From: Gentiana macrophylla
Lineage: Eukaryota; Streptophyta; Magnoliopsida; Gentianales; Gentianaceae
Assembly: GCA_026214975.1 (NCBI GenBank)
Contig: CM047805.1
Span: forward strand, 65,759,383 to 65,823,382
Length of the DNA stretch: 64,000 nt
Reading direction: 5' to 3'
Both the position numbers and the translations under genes were made by a program. The notes under the pieces were generated by a model. It was not told the DNA's origin, searched no databases, and was given only the letters and a program-made list of their open reading frames with translations. Numbering within the stretch: position 1 is the stretch's first letter; the number at the start of each line of letters is the position of its first letter. Below are positions 33,224 through 43,663 of the stretch, in pieces.

Positions 33224-34826
33224 TGTTAAGGGTGAAATTTATGATTTATATGACGTTATTCCCATAACAATATCCTTGGTATTTTAGTACTTTTTATAGA
33301 AAAGTGTTGGTTTTATCGAATTATTGAGTAAACGAGTTTTAAATGTGTTTAAATGCAAAATCGAGATATTTACGTGATTTTATCGGTGTTTTATGTTTAT
33401 TCGTATGATGTTACATTTTGCATGTTTCTATCATGTTGGTAGATACGTTTTCATGATGAGTAAGGAGCTTAAACGATGATCACATGAAGATGGAAGAGTT
33501 GGAAGATGTTTAAGTGAAGAATCATTGAAGAAACCGGAACCAGGCACTTCATGGGGATCTTGTCCACACTTGTAGGCACTTTCAGGGAAAGTTGTCTTGA
33601 TGAAAGTTGTAGAGGATTGAAATAGCTTTCCAACGCATGTTGAATCACCTCATTTGGAGCCCTAGAAGTGAAGTTATGAGCAAAATACTGGAGCTGAGTA
33701 GTGGACGGGCGTCCATAAAAGTGAACTGGCGTCCAGAATCGTATTTTACATTCAGAGAGTTCAGACGCGTTCTGAACGAGCGTTCATTCTCCGTTCATAG
33801 AGGCTGGACGAGCGTCCAAGATAGTGGACGGGCGTCCACGGCACCGACTCAGCGAAACCGACCTAAAAATCTATAAATAGGCGCGTTTCACCAAACCCTA
33901 AACATACAATTCGATCCCTAAACCCTAGGGAGCAGCTTGGCTGCGTTTTTACTCCTTTATTTTCCAGTTTTTATGCAATAAAACATCTAGATTAGATAGT
34001 TAGATTTATGTTCTTTATTCCATCAATTCGAGTTTGCATAAGGATGCTAGGAGGCTAAATCCTCCTTGAACAAGCGTTGTGAAGCCGTCCGTTTCAACAA
34101 TTTGATCTCTAGTTCGTGATTATTTTGTGAGTATCTATTAAAGTTGTTACTTTTATCATGTTTTTATATGTTGATTGCATGCTATATCGAAAGATCCGTG
34201 CTTTTGTTTATTGTTTGCTTGATGAAAGTCATGTTAACTTTAGAACACCATGATAAAAGTTTAGACCTTTAATCTAATCACAACGAAAGTTATTAGATTG
34301 AATCTCTAGATTAGAAATTGAAAGATTTCACGCCTAGGGTAGAAAGGCGTAATCTTTAACATCGAAAGATAAAAGATTAGAAAACGAACTCGCCTACACT
34401 AGAGTAGGAGTTTATGCCTTTGATTAGGTGAATCACGACTTGAGTAGAGATCACGAATTAATCCGAGTTAGAATTGAATGTTGATAGGATAGGTGGATCA
34501 ATTGCTTGTTCGTTCGTTATAATTTGATTTAATCCTTTAACCTTGAATTGTTTAGCTTTAGTTTACTTTTCTCGCACTTTATTTTAGTTTAGTTTATCGC
34601 TTTCAATCTTTCCTAGCATTGGATTAATCTCTCTGTCTAGTTACTTTTTTCGCATATTTGTTTAGGTTAGTTTCGTGACAATAGTTTAGTTGAAAACAAA
34701 AGCTAGGATTCACATTCGTCTAGTTCCCCGTAAGATCGACCCGGCATTAGCCTCCATACTACGATCCTTATACTTGAGGTTAACCGGTTTATTACTTGTT
34801 GTTTTGTATTGATAAAATCCGGGACA
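33224..34826 (+). mobile_element. 5' LTR of Athila-like element 1, 1603 bp
   Basis: It begins TGTTAAGGGTGAAATTTATG and ends AAATCCGGGACA, seven bases before the primer site. Other copies lie at 43393-43465 (fragment), 43664-45287 and about 54530-55853 (both minus). It has a TATA box (CTATAAATAG, 33871-33880). Palindromic GGACGGGCGTCC-type units cluster at 33700-33845. Confidence 0.92.
33871..33880 (+). promoter_or_regulatory. TATA box of Athila-like LTR
   Basis: CTATAAATAG is followed by GCGCGTTTCACCAAACCCTA. The complement is preserved in the minus-strand LTRs near 44632 and 55246. It lies just after the cluster of GGACG palindromes, which therefore sit in the probable promoter-proximal region. 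Confidence 0.7.
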
Positions 34827-34832
34827 AGTTTT

Positions 34833-34850
34833 TGGCGCCGTTGCCGGGGA
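34833..34850 (+). promoter_or_regulatory. Primer-binding site, tRNA-Asp type (Athila/Tat)
   Basis: TGGCGCCGTTGCCGGGGA is the complement of the plant aspartate tRNA 3' end and is characteristic of the Athila and Tat groups of Ty3/gypsy elements. It is preceded by the AGTTTT spacer common in these elements. The equivalent site is missing from element 2. Confidence 0.92.
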
Positions 34851-35754
34851 ACCGGACGGTTGCCTAGTTTTTGTTTTTTTTTTTTTTTAGTTTAGTTTGT
34901 TTTAAATTCTTGTTTTTAGGTTAGATCTTTTCATCTCTGCTTGTTGTTAGTAGTTTAGTTGTTTTTGTTCGCTTATATCATGCTGCTTTATTTGTATTTC
35001 GTGAGTAGTTAATATAAAATTTTTTGCTTCTAGTCTAGACTCTGTTTTTCTGTGTTTGTACTCTGTTTTCTAATCGTTTCTGCCCAGTTGGACGAGCGTC
35101 CGTTGTACTAGACGCCCGTCCAGTTCTTGCTCTAGTCGGACGAGCGTTCATACCTCTGGACGCCCGTCCAAAGGAGTTTCGAAAAAAAAAACGGACGAGC
35201 GTTCATATTTTGAACGCCCGTCCATTCTGAAAACTAGTCGCATTTAACGCCCCGATTAATTGGACGCCCGTCATCTGGCTCGCCATCGTTTTATCTTTAT
35301 TTCAATTAGTTTTTTTCTGTTTTTCGTAGGTAAGTGTCGTAGGTAGGTTTCTTAGGTTGAATCATCGACTCACACCTTTCACGATCAAATTTTAGGATAA
35401 AAGGGTCCGCTTTTAGCACTTGATAGTATTTTGGCCATAACTTTCGGCTCGAGTGTCGGATTGGCGCGCAGACCCCAATTCGAAAGCTCGTTCGACGCCG
35501 ACGACGTGGCAGATCGCCGGAGGCCGTCCGACACCGCTTTCGAGGTCAAAATCCACTGTTTTCCCTTCCATTTTGGGCTCAGAGAAGATTTCAACACGTT
35601 TTTGGTGTTTCGCTTTTTCGCTTTTAAATGTTTCAGTAGTTAAGTTTCGTAGTTTTTGATTCCTCTAGGTTTAGTTATCCTTTCCTCTATCCGACCTGTC
35701 CTTTCGTCACTTTCTATCCTTTCTTGCTCAACACCTTGAGTTGGTGTTCGGTTT
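34851..35754 (+). other. Leader of Athila-like element 1
   Basis: Untranslated region between primer site and gag. It has poly-T near 34876-34889 and a second cluster of GGACGAGCGTCC/GGACGCCCGTCC units at about 35093-35275. A near-identical leader, inverted, lies at about 52987-53820 in element 2. Frames at 35385-35660 are open on both strands in both copies, but they lack motifs and fit a GC-rich untranslated region. Confidence 0.7.
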
Positions 35755-37560
35755 ATGCAAACTCGTAGTCATAAGGGACCACTAATCTATTCCCTCGACC
35801 CGAAGCGGACCATAGTCCGACCTAATAAGCGGAGACTTCGTTTCGACGAAGGAAACGCTTCTAGATCAAAGATTTGAGCAATATCTTTCGGAGAAATCGA
35901 AAGAATAGTAATAATGGCGCGGAAGATAGACGGACGTTGGCCGACTATGCCATGCCCGGTGCAGTCACCATCAACCCGGCTATCGTCATGCCTACCATTC
36001 TCGCTCCAAACTTCGAGCTTAAACCCGGACTTATACGGATGATGCAAAGATGCATCAATTTTCCATGGTTTTCAATCGAAACCCCCCACACTCACTTACA
36101 CACATTCTTGCAAATATGCGGTACTACCCGTATCCAAGGTGTAAGTGATGATGCCATCAAGCTTAAACTATTTCCATTTTCCTTACGGGGAGGCACTCGA
36201 GTGGTATCACTCCTCCCCTCTGAATCCATCCACGTAAATTTGAGCTCGAGAAGGAATTTCTAAGTCAATACTTTCTCTCTTCAAAAATGATTGTTGTCTC
36301 GAACGAAATCTTCACATTCCGTCAAATTTGGAAAATGAGTCATTCTTTGAGGCGTGGAAAAGGTTTAAGTCTCTCCTGCGTAAGTGTCCCCATCATGGCT
36401 TGCCAAAGCAAAGGCAAGTCCATACTTTTTGATGGATTGACCGAGCTCACCAAGGGCATGGTCAATAGTTTCCTCTGGTGGGGCATTTCTCAAGAAAACA
36501 CTGATGAGGGTGGGCGTTGTTCGAGGACATTGCCAAGTATAATTATGCCCCTCTTATCAAGCCATTCAAGCACACCTCCTCCCTCCCAAGGTCGAAGAGG
36601 TGACTATGCAAAATCTCGTTGCCATGTTGCGAAGCAAATGGCAACCTCTCAAATGACAATTGCTCAAAGCTTCTCAAACCGAAGTTCTCTGGCCCCTTCA
36701 CCTTCACGTAACTCTCAAGTTACATCTTGTGAAGCTTGTCGCCGACCGCCATATGGACCGCCAATGTCAATTTTCTTCCCCTCCGCCAAAGCAAGTCAAT
36801 GTTGTTCATGACTATGGACAAGATAATCCAATCGCATGCCAAGTATGTGATAGCATGGGGCATATCGCTTCGCTTCGTCCCATGATTGGGCGTAACGCGG
36901 AAGTCAATGCTTTCTCCGGCCGACAAATCGAGATTCAATAACCAATTCTCTCCGCTGTATCAGTTTCCAAAACCAAGGGTTTAATCAATCTTCGGATTTA
37001 ATCTAATTCGAACTTCAATAGAAACCCTGGTATTACTCGTAACCCAAGCTATAATTCTTCCAATCCACAAAGAAAGGTTCAATCGTAATTGGCCCGCCAA
37101 TTCTAATTCTCGCATTCCAAAGTCGGCCAAGCCAACCATTTCCCTAACTTCCAAAACTCTCAAGGCACCTCCCACCAGACGAGATAAAAGCCGAATGGAA
37201 TTCATTTTGGGAGGAGAGCAAAAGCAGACGATGAAAAGTCTTGAGAGGCAAATCGGGCAATTGGGTGAGCGATTAGCCTCTAGACCGTCGAAGGCGCTTC
37301 AGCTTCACGGAAAAGAATCCAAGAGGCGGCACGTCGCTCGAGCCGATTTAAAAGAGCCAATGCACCGACTGGTACCTTCACCTCCATACGGTAGAGAAGA
37401 GGCGGTGCAATGAATTTGAGAAGTGGTTCTCAAGTTGGTGGTCCCCCGGCTTCCGTGGAAACCACTAGCCCCTCCCGCCATTGGTAAGGCGGAGGGAAGT
37501 TGAGCACCCATCGTCCCCCTCGGCCGCAGAAGGCAAATCGGTGGTGATCACGAGAAGAAA
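35755..37560 (+). pseudogene. Athila-like element 1 gag remnant
   Basis: The start is MQTRSHKGPLIYS at 35755, the same as the gag start of element 2 (52986, minus). The frame stops after about 41 codons. The gag core reappears at 35874-36263 with ETPHTHLHTFLQICGTTRI near residues 66-85 of that frame, the conserved capsid block of Athila gag. Later pieces cover the zinc-knuckle area (CEACRR near 36729), which is disrupted here, and a C-terminal coiled region (MKSLERQIGQLGERLA near 37214). Gag would form the cytoplasmic particle in intact relatives. At least five frame changes are visible. Confidence 0.8.
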
Positions 37561-37713
37561 AGTTGAGATTCCTCAAGTGGTGATCCCTTGAGGAATAAAG
37601 AATCATTGGAAGTCCTCGGTGGGTGATCCACGAGGAGTGATGAGTTAAATGAGAGTCAATGTGGCTGATCCACGACTAGCAAAAAGAATGAAAAGACGGT
37701 TCGATGGAAAGAT

Positions 37714-38334
37714 TTGGAAGACAAGGCCGTTAGTTCGCCTCAAGAAAGTATTTTCCGAGGAGGATTTGAAAAAGCTTCCTTTCCACCTAGAAAGAGCAAC
37801 ATCCCATTGAGCGAAGATAAGAAGTATGAAAAGGTGCTTAATTTGTTGAAAAATACTCAGGTAAATCTTCCATTGTCAGATGTCTTGGTAGAGATGCCTA
37901 AGTACACCAAATTCATAAAGGATGTTGTTTCTTCCAAGAAGAAGTTAGCAGGAATGGATCAAGCAATTGGTAAGGAGTGTTCTCTGGTCAATTATCAAGA
38001 CTTACCAACCAAGAGAAGCGACCCAGGCAAATTTGTGCTCACATTGCAGATGGAAGGTCTAGTCTTCCCGAATTCCTTATGTGACCTGGGTGCATCCATC
38101 AGCTTGATGCCATTGTCCGTTTGCAATCAGCTTGGTTTGCAAAATCTTCTAGAACCCACTACCATGAACTTGCAGTTCGCGGATAGATCTTCAAAGAAAG
38201 CCTCAGGGATCCTAAAGGACGTATTGGTTCAAGTGGGTAGGTTTACCTTTCCCGTTGACTGGTATGTCTTAGATATGGAGAAAAATGAAAATGTCCTCTC
38301 GATTCTTGGAAGACCTTTCCTATCTACTGACTAG
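37714..38334 (+). pseudogene. Athila-like element 1 protease domain
   Basis: An open stretch of 206 codons carries the aspartic protease core SLCDLGASISLMP (catalytic D at residue 124) and the closing ILGRPFLST (residues 197-205). CDLGAS instead of DTG/DSG is usual in this group. It is the best preserved domain of the element. The stop at 38332-38334 interrupts the polyprotein, and the next residues (ALIDCDGGKVTIRVGD) continue in another frame at 38327-38380. Confidence 0.88.
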
Positions 38335-38879
38335 AGCCCTCATCGATTGTGATGGTGGGAAAGTAACTATCCGAGTTGGTGACCAAGAGGTGAGCTATAG
38401 CGTTCTAAATCTATTCAAGTACCTTCCGGTTCTCCAACCGGCTTTTCCATTGAGGAGGCGTCTGATGACTTCAATGACTTCATGGATAAGCAAGTCTTGG
38501 TGTAGAAGCGAGAATATGAGCGATTGATCGATGTCTGAATAATCATGGTGTGGTCAATCTAGACCGATTAGCAAACTGATTTTGAGGATGAGCTAAGAGA
38601 AGAAGCCTTGGCAAGTAGGACCACTAAGTAAGCTCGGCGATGTTGAGTTGAAGAGTGGCGATCTTAAATCAAGTCCAGAGGATCCTCCCGTAGATTTGGC
38701 ATGAAGCCGTTACTAAACATCTTAAGTATGTGTTTTTAAGAGAAGGTGACAAGCTTCCTTTGATCATCTCTGCCAAGCTATCTCGTATAAGAGCTTAAAG
38801 CTGTTAAACGTCTTGCGCAAAAATGAAAAAGCCTTTGGATGGCGGTGGGAGATATCCGAGGATATCTCCCGACATCTGT

Positions 38880-39750
38880 ATGCACAAGATCAAGGCGAGG
38901 AGGGTGCAAACGAGTTAGACTGACCTCAGAGAAGGCTCAACCTCACATGCAAGAGGTAGTCAAGAAGGAGATCATTAAACTTCTAGATATGGGTATCATT
39001 TACGCCATTCTTCGATAAAGTGAATGGGTTTCCCGACTCAAGTAGTTCCCAAAAAGGTGGAATTACGATTGAGAAAAATGAGAAGGGAGAGGAGATAGCA
39101 TTGAGGCTGGATTCACATGTGCTATGTGGTCAGTATTGACTATAGAAAGCTCAATGAGGTCACACCTGAAAGATCATTTTCCCCTTCCATTCATTGACCG
39201 GATGCTTGAGCGTCTGGGCGGGGCACGATTCTATCGCTTCTGGATGCATATTCAGGATACTTCCAGATACCCATCGATCCTGTTGACCAAGAGAAGACCA
39301 CTTTCACACCCCCTATGGTACATTCGCCACACAGCGGATGCCATTTGTCTCTGTAATGCCCTGACCACCTTTCAAAGGTGTATGATGGCAATCTTTGACG
39401 GGCTAGTTGAAAAGTGCATGGAGATTTTTATGGATGACTTCTCGGTCTTTGGTCACTCCTTCGATGATTGCCTCGATAATCTTGATCGGGTGTTGTCAAG
39501 AAGATGTGGAAAAGGACTTAGTGCTTAATTGGGAAAAATGCCATTTCATGGTAGATGAAGGTATAGTCCTTGGCCACAAAGTGTCCGCCAAAGGTATAGA
39601 AGTAGATAGGGCCAAGGTAGAAGCTATTGAGAAGATGAGTTATCCTAAGAATGTTCGGGAAGTCCGAGGTTTTTCGGACATGTCGGGCTTCTATAGGAGG
39701 TTCATCCAGACTTTTCAAGGATCGCCAAGCCCCGCTCTACCTTACTAAAA
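38880..39750 (+). pseudogene. Athila-like element 1 reverse transcriptase remnant
   Basis: Early motifs HMQEVVKKEIIKLLDMGIIY lie near 38945-39005 and KDHFPLPFIDRMLERLGG near 39168-39225. The catalytic block IFMDDFSVFGHSFDDC lies near 39424-39471, where FMDD carries the two aspartates. NWEKCHFMVDEGIVLGHKV follows near 39530-39588 in a shifted frame, as does NVREVRGF near 39649. A small insertion around 39499-39510 changes the frame, at a different place from the indel in element 2. Confidence 0.85.
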
Positions 39751-40250
39751 GAAGAGCGTTACTTTTGATTTTGATGATAGTTGCAAGCACGCGTTTGAGG
39801 AGCTCAAAAATCGCCTCGATCTCTCGCTCCAATTCTTATTTCACCGACCGAACTTGCCCTTTGAGCTTATGTGCGATGCATCCAACTATCTTTGTTAGTG
39901 CGATCTTAGACAAATGAATCGAAGGAAAGTTCCACCTATCTATTACGCCGACCACACGTTGAATCCTTCGCAAGTTAACTATACGACTACCGAAAAGGAA
40001 TTATTGGCGTAGTGTTTGCTATGGACAAGTTCCGTGAGTTACTTGTTAGGTGCTCAAGTGATCGTGTGGATCGATCACGCCGCTTGCGGTATCGATGACT
40101 AAAAAGGATGCTAAACCGCGCCTATCTGCGTTGGATACCGACCTACAAGAGTTTGACGTTCAAATCAAAGACAAGAAGAGCGTTGAGAATGTAGTAGCGG
40201 ATCATGTGTCTAGGATGTTAAATGAGGAAAAGAATGAACCAGATGATATA
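39751..40250 (+). pseudogene. Athila-like element 1 RNase H remnant
   Basis: SCKHAFEELKNR lies near 39780-39815 and LSLCAMHPTIFVSAIL near 39862-39908 (broken frame). YTTTEKEL is encoded near 39978-40005. The end is FDVQIKDKKSVENVVADHVS near 40153-40213, the usual close of the RNase H domain before integrase. Frame changes lie at 39900-40090. Confidence 0.75.
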
Positions 40251-40324
40251 GATCTTTACTTTCCTCTAGAAAACATCATGTTGATCGATGGCCGTTCTCC
40301 GATGTTCCTTGGTACTCCTCCATT

Positions 40325-41670
40325 GTGAACTACCTTCATGCCAAATACCTTGATCTGAAATGTCTTATCAAGAGAAGAAGAAGTTCTTCTCTCGATATGA
40401 AATATTTCGTTTGGGATGAACCTTACCTTTTCAAGATTTGCAAAGATGGTTTGTTGAGGAGGTGTGTTCCCGAACTCGAGCAACGTGATATAATCGAGCA
40501 ATGCCATAGTGGACCCCTGGTGGTCACTTTGGTCCTTGGAAAACGGTTATGAAGATCTTTCGATCCGGTTTCTATTGGCCCACGATCTTTATGACGAAGC
40601 TTTCGCAAAGCTTGTGATCGTTGCCAAAGAACCGGAGCTTTGACAAGGTGTTTTGACATGCCTTTGAAACCCATCTTAGAGTGCGAAGTCTTTGATGTAT
40701 GGGGCATCGATTTTATGGGACCATTCCCATCATCTTGTGGCAACAAATACATCTTAGTCTGCGTTGACTATGTTTCGAAATGGGTGGAGGCAATAGCCAC
40801 TCCTCACAATGATCATAAAACGGTCATGAAATTCCTTAAGAAGAATATCTTTGTGAGGTTTGGATGTCACGTGCCTTGATAAGTGATGAAGGGACACACT
40901 TTTGTAACCGACCCTTGGAGAAAGTCCTCGAGAAGTATGGTGTTCGCCATAAACCGGCACACCATATCATCCGATGACTAGTGGTCGTTGAGCGAAGCAA
41001 CCGTGAGTCTTAAGAAAATCTCGGAGAAGACGGTGAATAGTCATAGAAAAGATCTGAGTTCGAAGTTGGACGATGTACTTTGGGCATATAGGATCGCCTA
41101 TAAGACCCCTATGGGTACATCGCCATATCAAATGGTCTACGGAAACCATGTCATCCGCTCGTCGAGCTAGAGCACGTATGCATCTTGGGCTACGAAGTTT
41201 CTTAACTTCGATTCCCAATCTGTGGCAAACACCGCTGCAGATAGCTTGCATGAGCCGGATGAATTCGGACTCCAAGCTTACGAAAGCGCCAGGTTAGTAA
41301 GGAGAAGATGAAACTCCTCCACGATGCCAAGATAAAGAAGAGAGAATTCAAGGTCGGTGAGCAAGTGTTACTCTACAATTCCAGGTTGCATTTGTTTCCT
41401 GGCAAGTTGAGGACACGTTGGTCCGGTCCTTTCGAGATTCTCCAAATCATTCCTGGAGGTGTGCTAGAATTACGAGGTTATGGTGATCAACCGTTCCGAG
41501 TTAATGGTCAGAGGTGCAAGCACTATATAGGTGAACATAAAGAAAAGCCTTTGATTGTTAAATTCCTCGAAATCCTCGGGTGTGGGACTTCGAAGTCAAC
41601 CACTTTGACGAAGTTTTCACCCGATTTGTTTTACGAGGATGACGGTTGTGTTAAAATCAAGATGTTCTAG
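40325..41670 (+). pseudogene. Athila-like element 1 integrase remnant
   Basis: Zinc-binding region: LLRRCVPELEQRDIIEQCHS near 40452-40511. Catalytic core: [17 protein letters not shown] (first D) near 40690-40742 and [17 protein letters not shown] near 40766-40812, then a frameshift after FVRFGC near 40865. C-terminal region: EFKVGEQVLLYNSRLHLFPG (41346-41405) and LRTRWSGPFEIL (41407-41442), the conserved GKL-GPF block. The C-terminal frame runs open for 120 codons (41308-41670). Confidence 0.85.
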
Positions 41671-41683
41671 CGGTAGTGCCGAT

Positions 41684-41794
41684 ATGGAAGAGTTTGAAAG
41701 GGAGCGACAACTTCAACGTCATCGAGGAACCGGAGAAGAAAGAATGCAACCATGGGGAAACTTAAAAAGGTATGGAGAGCTTTCAAAGATTTAA
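41684..41794 (+). pseudogene. Small conserved frame after integrase, element 1
   Basis: Starts MEEFERERQLQRHRG and stops after 36 codons because of a frameshift. The element 2 version (46788-46979, minus) is 63 codons and continues KNATMGKLKKVWRAFKDLT. It is highly charged, with an amphipathic look. Its position matches where Athila elements can carry an additional, env-like frame, but I see no signal peptide or membrane segment here. Function not assigned. Confidence 0.4.
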
Positions 41795-41929
41795 CCCCAT
41801 GTGTTCGCTGCTGTTTCCGTGGCCACACTACTGATTCGAGCTTACACGATGTAGTGGCTGGAAGAAAAGTCAAATGGCTTCGATCCAGCCGAGCTTTAAT
41901 GGTGTCGAGCTAACGACATAAACCAAAAG

Positions 41930-43375
41930 CGCTACTAGGGGCACCCTAGATATCTGCTTTTCTCTTGTTTATTTTCTTTTGTTTTTCTTTGTGTGTCTTC
42001 GTTTAGTTTTAGTCTAGTTAGGTTTTGTGTGAATCGCTCTGTATTTGTAGTTGACGGTTGGATGCTCTGCACTTTTCCTGGGACGGTGATTTTTCCATCT
42101 AAACGATTATCTCTTGTGTTTCATATGATATAATCCTCGTCCCCCGAGATACTTTTCGTGTTTGTCAAGTGTGCGAGATAGTCTTGATAGCGTTTGTGAG
42201 TTTCAGACGATGTCGCTTTTCCGGTGGATGGTCCACAATCTCGATGTCTTGAGCATTTCTGGATTGGACGACGCCACTTCCAGTGTTGCCCTCTTTAGAA
42301 CTACAATCAGCTAAGTTCTCTTTTCTTTTATTTTGCACACCATGAGGACATGTTGTCATTTAAGTGTGGGGGAGGGGAATGGTCGCTATGTATCGACCAT
42401 TTGGTTAATACATGATATTATTTTCTATGCTAAAATGATGCTAAATTTTCAAAATTTTTGTTTTGTCCCGAGTAGGCAATACACGTTTTTGTTCGGTTTG
42501 TTATAGTCAATGATGCTGTATACCATATTTTTTTGGTAAGTTAGTTGATTCACCCGAATTATATTTCACAAGCCATAGTGAATGATGAGCTAATTTATAA
42601 AGCTATACCCCGTTTGGATTAGTGATTTTTGATTATCTTGTAAGTCGTGTGCTTAGTGCTACGTATATATCTTGAGATTTATGATAGTTTGTATTTAGTT
42701 CGAGTATGATATACGTGAATATCTAGACGCTTGAATGTGATAAGTAACACGGGCTAATGTCAATTAAAAGATAAGTTAATAGTTGATTAAAAAAGGGTGT
42801 GTCGTAAAGCTAGTCGATGATTTGAGTGAGGTAGGGTGTACCACGTATGTCCTATACCACTATGATGACTAAAAGCTCTCACGAGTTAGAAAAAGCTCGC
42901 CTTATGATTGAGTAGGTAGGGTGTTATCTCGAAATGTCCTATTCTCGCTATGAGGGCAATAGCTTGTTCTAATGTGTGTTTAAAGTGAAATGGCTAAATC
43001 AACTAAGATATTGTTACGAAATTGAATATAAGGCTTAGTTTTCGTTAATCTTATCCCCAAAGATAAACCGATGGATATGTTGTGTGGATTGTCCTCTCGA
43101 GTATTTCGTAAAGGCCCTAGATTCATTCGATCATTCTTTTCGGGATATGTCACGTTTGTAGGGTGCATCTTATGAGTGTCATTTATTACTAGTCCACGAG
43201 GGGTATTAGCTAGTTTTGCTTTGAGTTCCTCAAGTTTGGATTTAGTGGAAATTTTCTATGGCTATGCACACACACGGGTGAACTTCTAGTTTATTGACTA
43301 AATGGTATATGTGTTGAGATGTCTATATTCTTTCCAAGCCTTTATCTTGTTTTGTTTTGCTCGGGACGAGCAAAG
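41930..43375 (+). other. Non-coding region between pol and 3' LTR, element 1
   Basis: Long noncoding stretch also present inverted in element 2 (45301-46780). It contains an internal polypurine tract (42358-42375) and no long frame. Conserved blocks such as GTTCGGTTTGTTATAGTCAATGATG (about 42490) recur in the other copy. Confidence 0.7.
42358..42376 (+). promoter_or_regulatory. Internal polypurine tract, element 1
   Basis: TTTAAGTGTGGGGGAGGGG precedes the second copy of the motif by about 1 kb. The complement is kept in element 2 at 46301-46318. The sequence just before it, ACCATGAGGACATGTTGTCA, is also conserved. Confidence 0.75.
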
Positions 43376-43392
43376 TTTAAGTGTGGGGGAGT
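43376..43392 (+). promoter_or_regulatory. Polypurine tract before 3' LTR, element 1
   Basis: GTTTAAGTGTGGGGGAGT lies immediately before TGTTAAGGGTG, the LTR start. It is the plus-strand priming site; the internal copy at 42358 is nearly identical. Confidence 0.88.
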
Positions 43393-43465
43393 TGTTAAGG
43401 GTGAAATTTATGATTTATATGACGTTATTCCCATAACAATATCCTTGGTATTTTAGTACTTTTAT
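43393..43465 (+). mobile_element. 3' LTR of element 1, truncated to about 73 bp
   Basis: The first 70 bases match the 5' LTR start at 33224, to TTTTAGTACTTTT. The sequence then diverges into scrambled filler. About 1.5 kb of LTR is missing. Confidence 0.88.
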
Positions 43466-43663
43466 CGTGTTTATCAGTCTATATCTTTCGATTGCAAAAG
43501 CCGAATGCTATCAGTTTATACTGGGGATATCTATCAGTTCAAGTCAATGCTGACGGCTTCACAATTCTCGTTTGTAGGAGGTAATTAAACACATTCGTTT
43601 ATTGCAACTCGGGACAAGTTAATTGCAATTCGGCTTCACAATTCTCGTTTATTTTAGTTTAGT
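43466..43663. other. Scrambled junction between the two Athila-like elements
   Basis: Filler of ~200 bp joins the truncated plus-strand LTR to the minus-strand LTR. It includes a fragment resembling the pol-LTR spacer (ATCAGTTTATACTGGGGAT, as at 45608), a 54-bp segment (43554-43607) found again at 56240-56293, a GGGACAAGTT piece like the LTR end plus spacer, and a 20-bp repeat of the filler (43631-43650). Confidence 0.75.

Noticed and set aside
35431..35659. Overlapping frames on both strands in the Athila-like leader, also present inverted near 53446-53746
   Set aside because: They are open because the leader is locally GC-rich and low in stops. No motif or start context supports translation, and all frames are open in the same short stretch.
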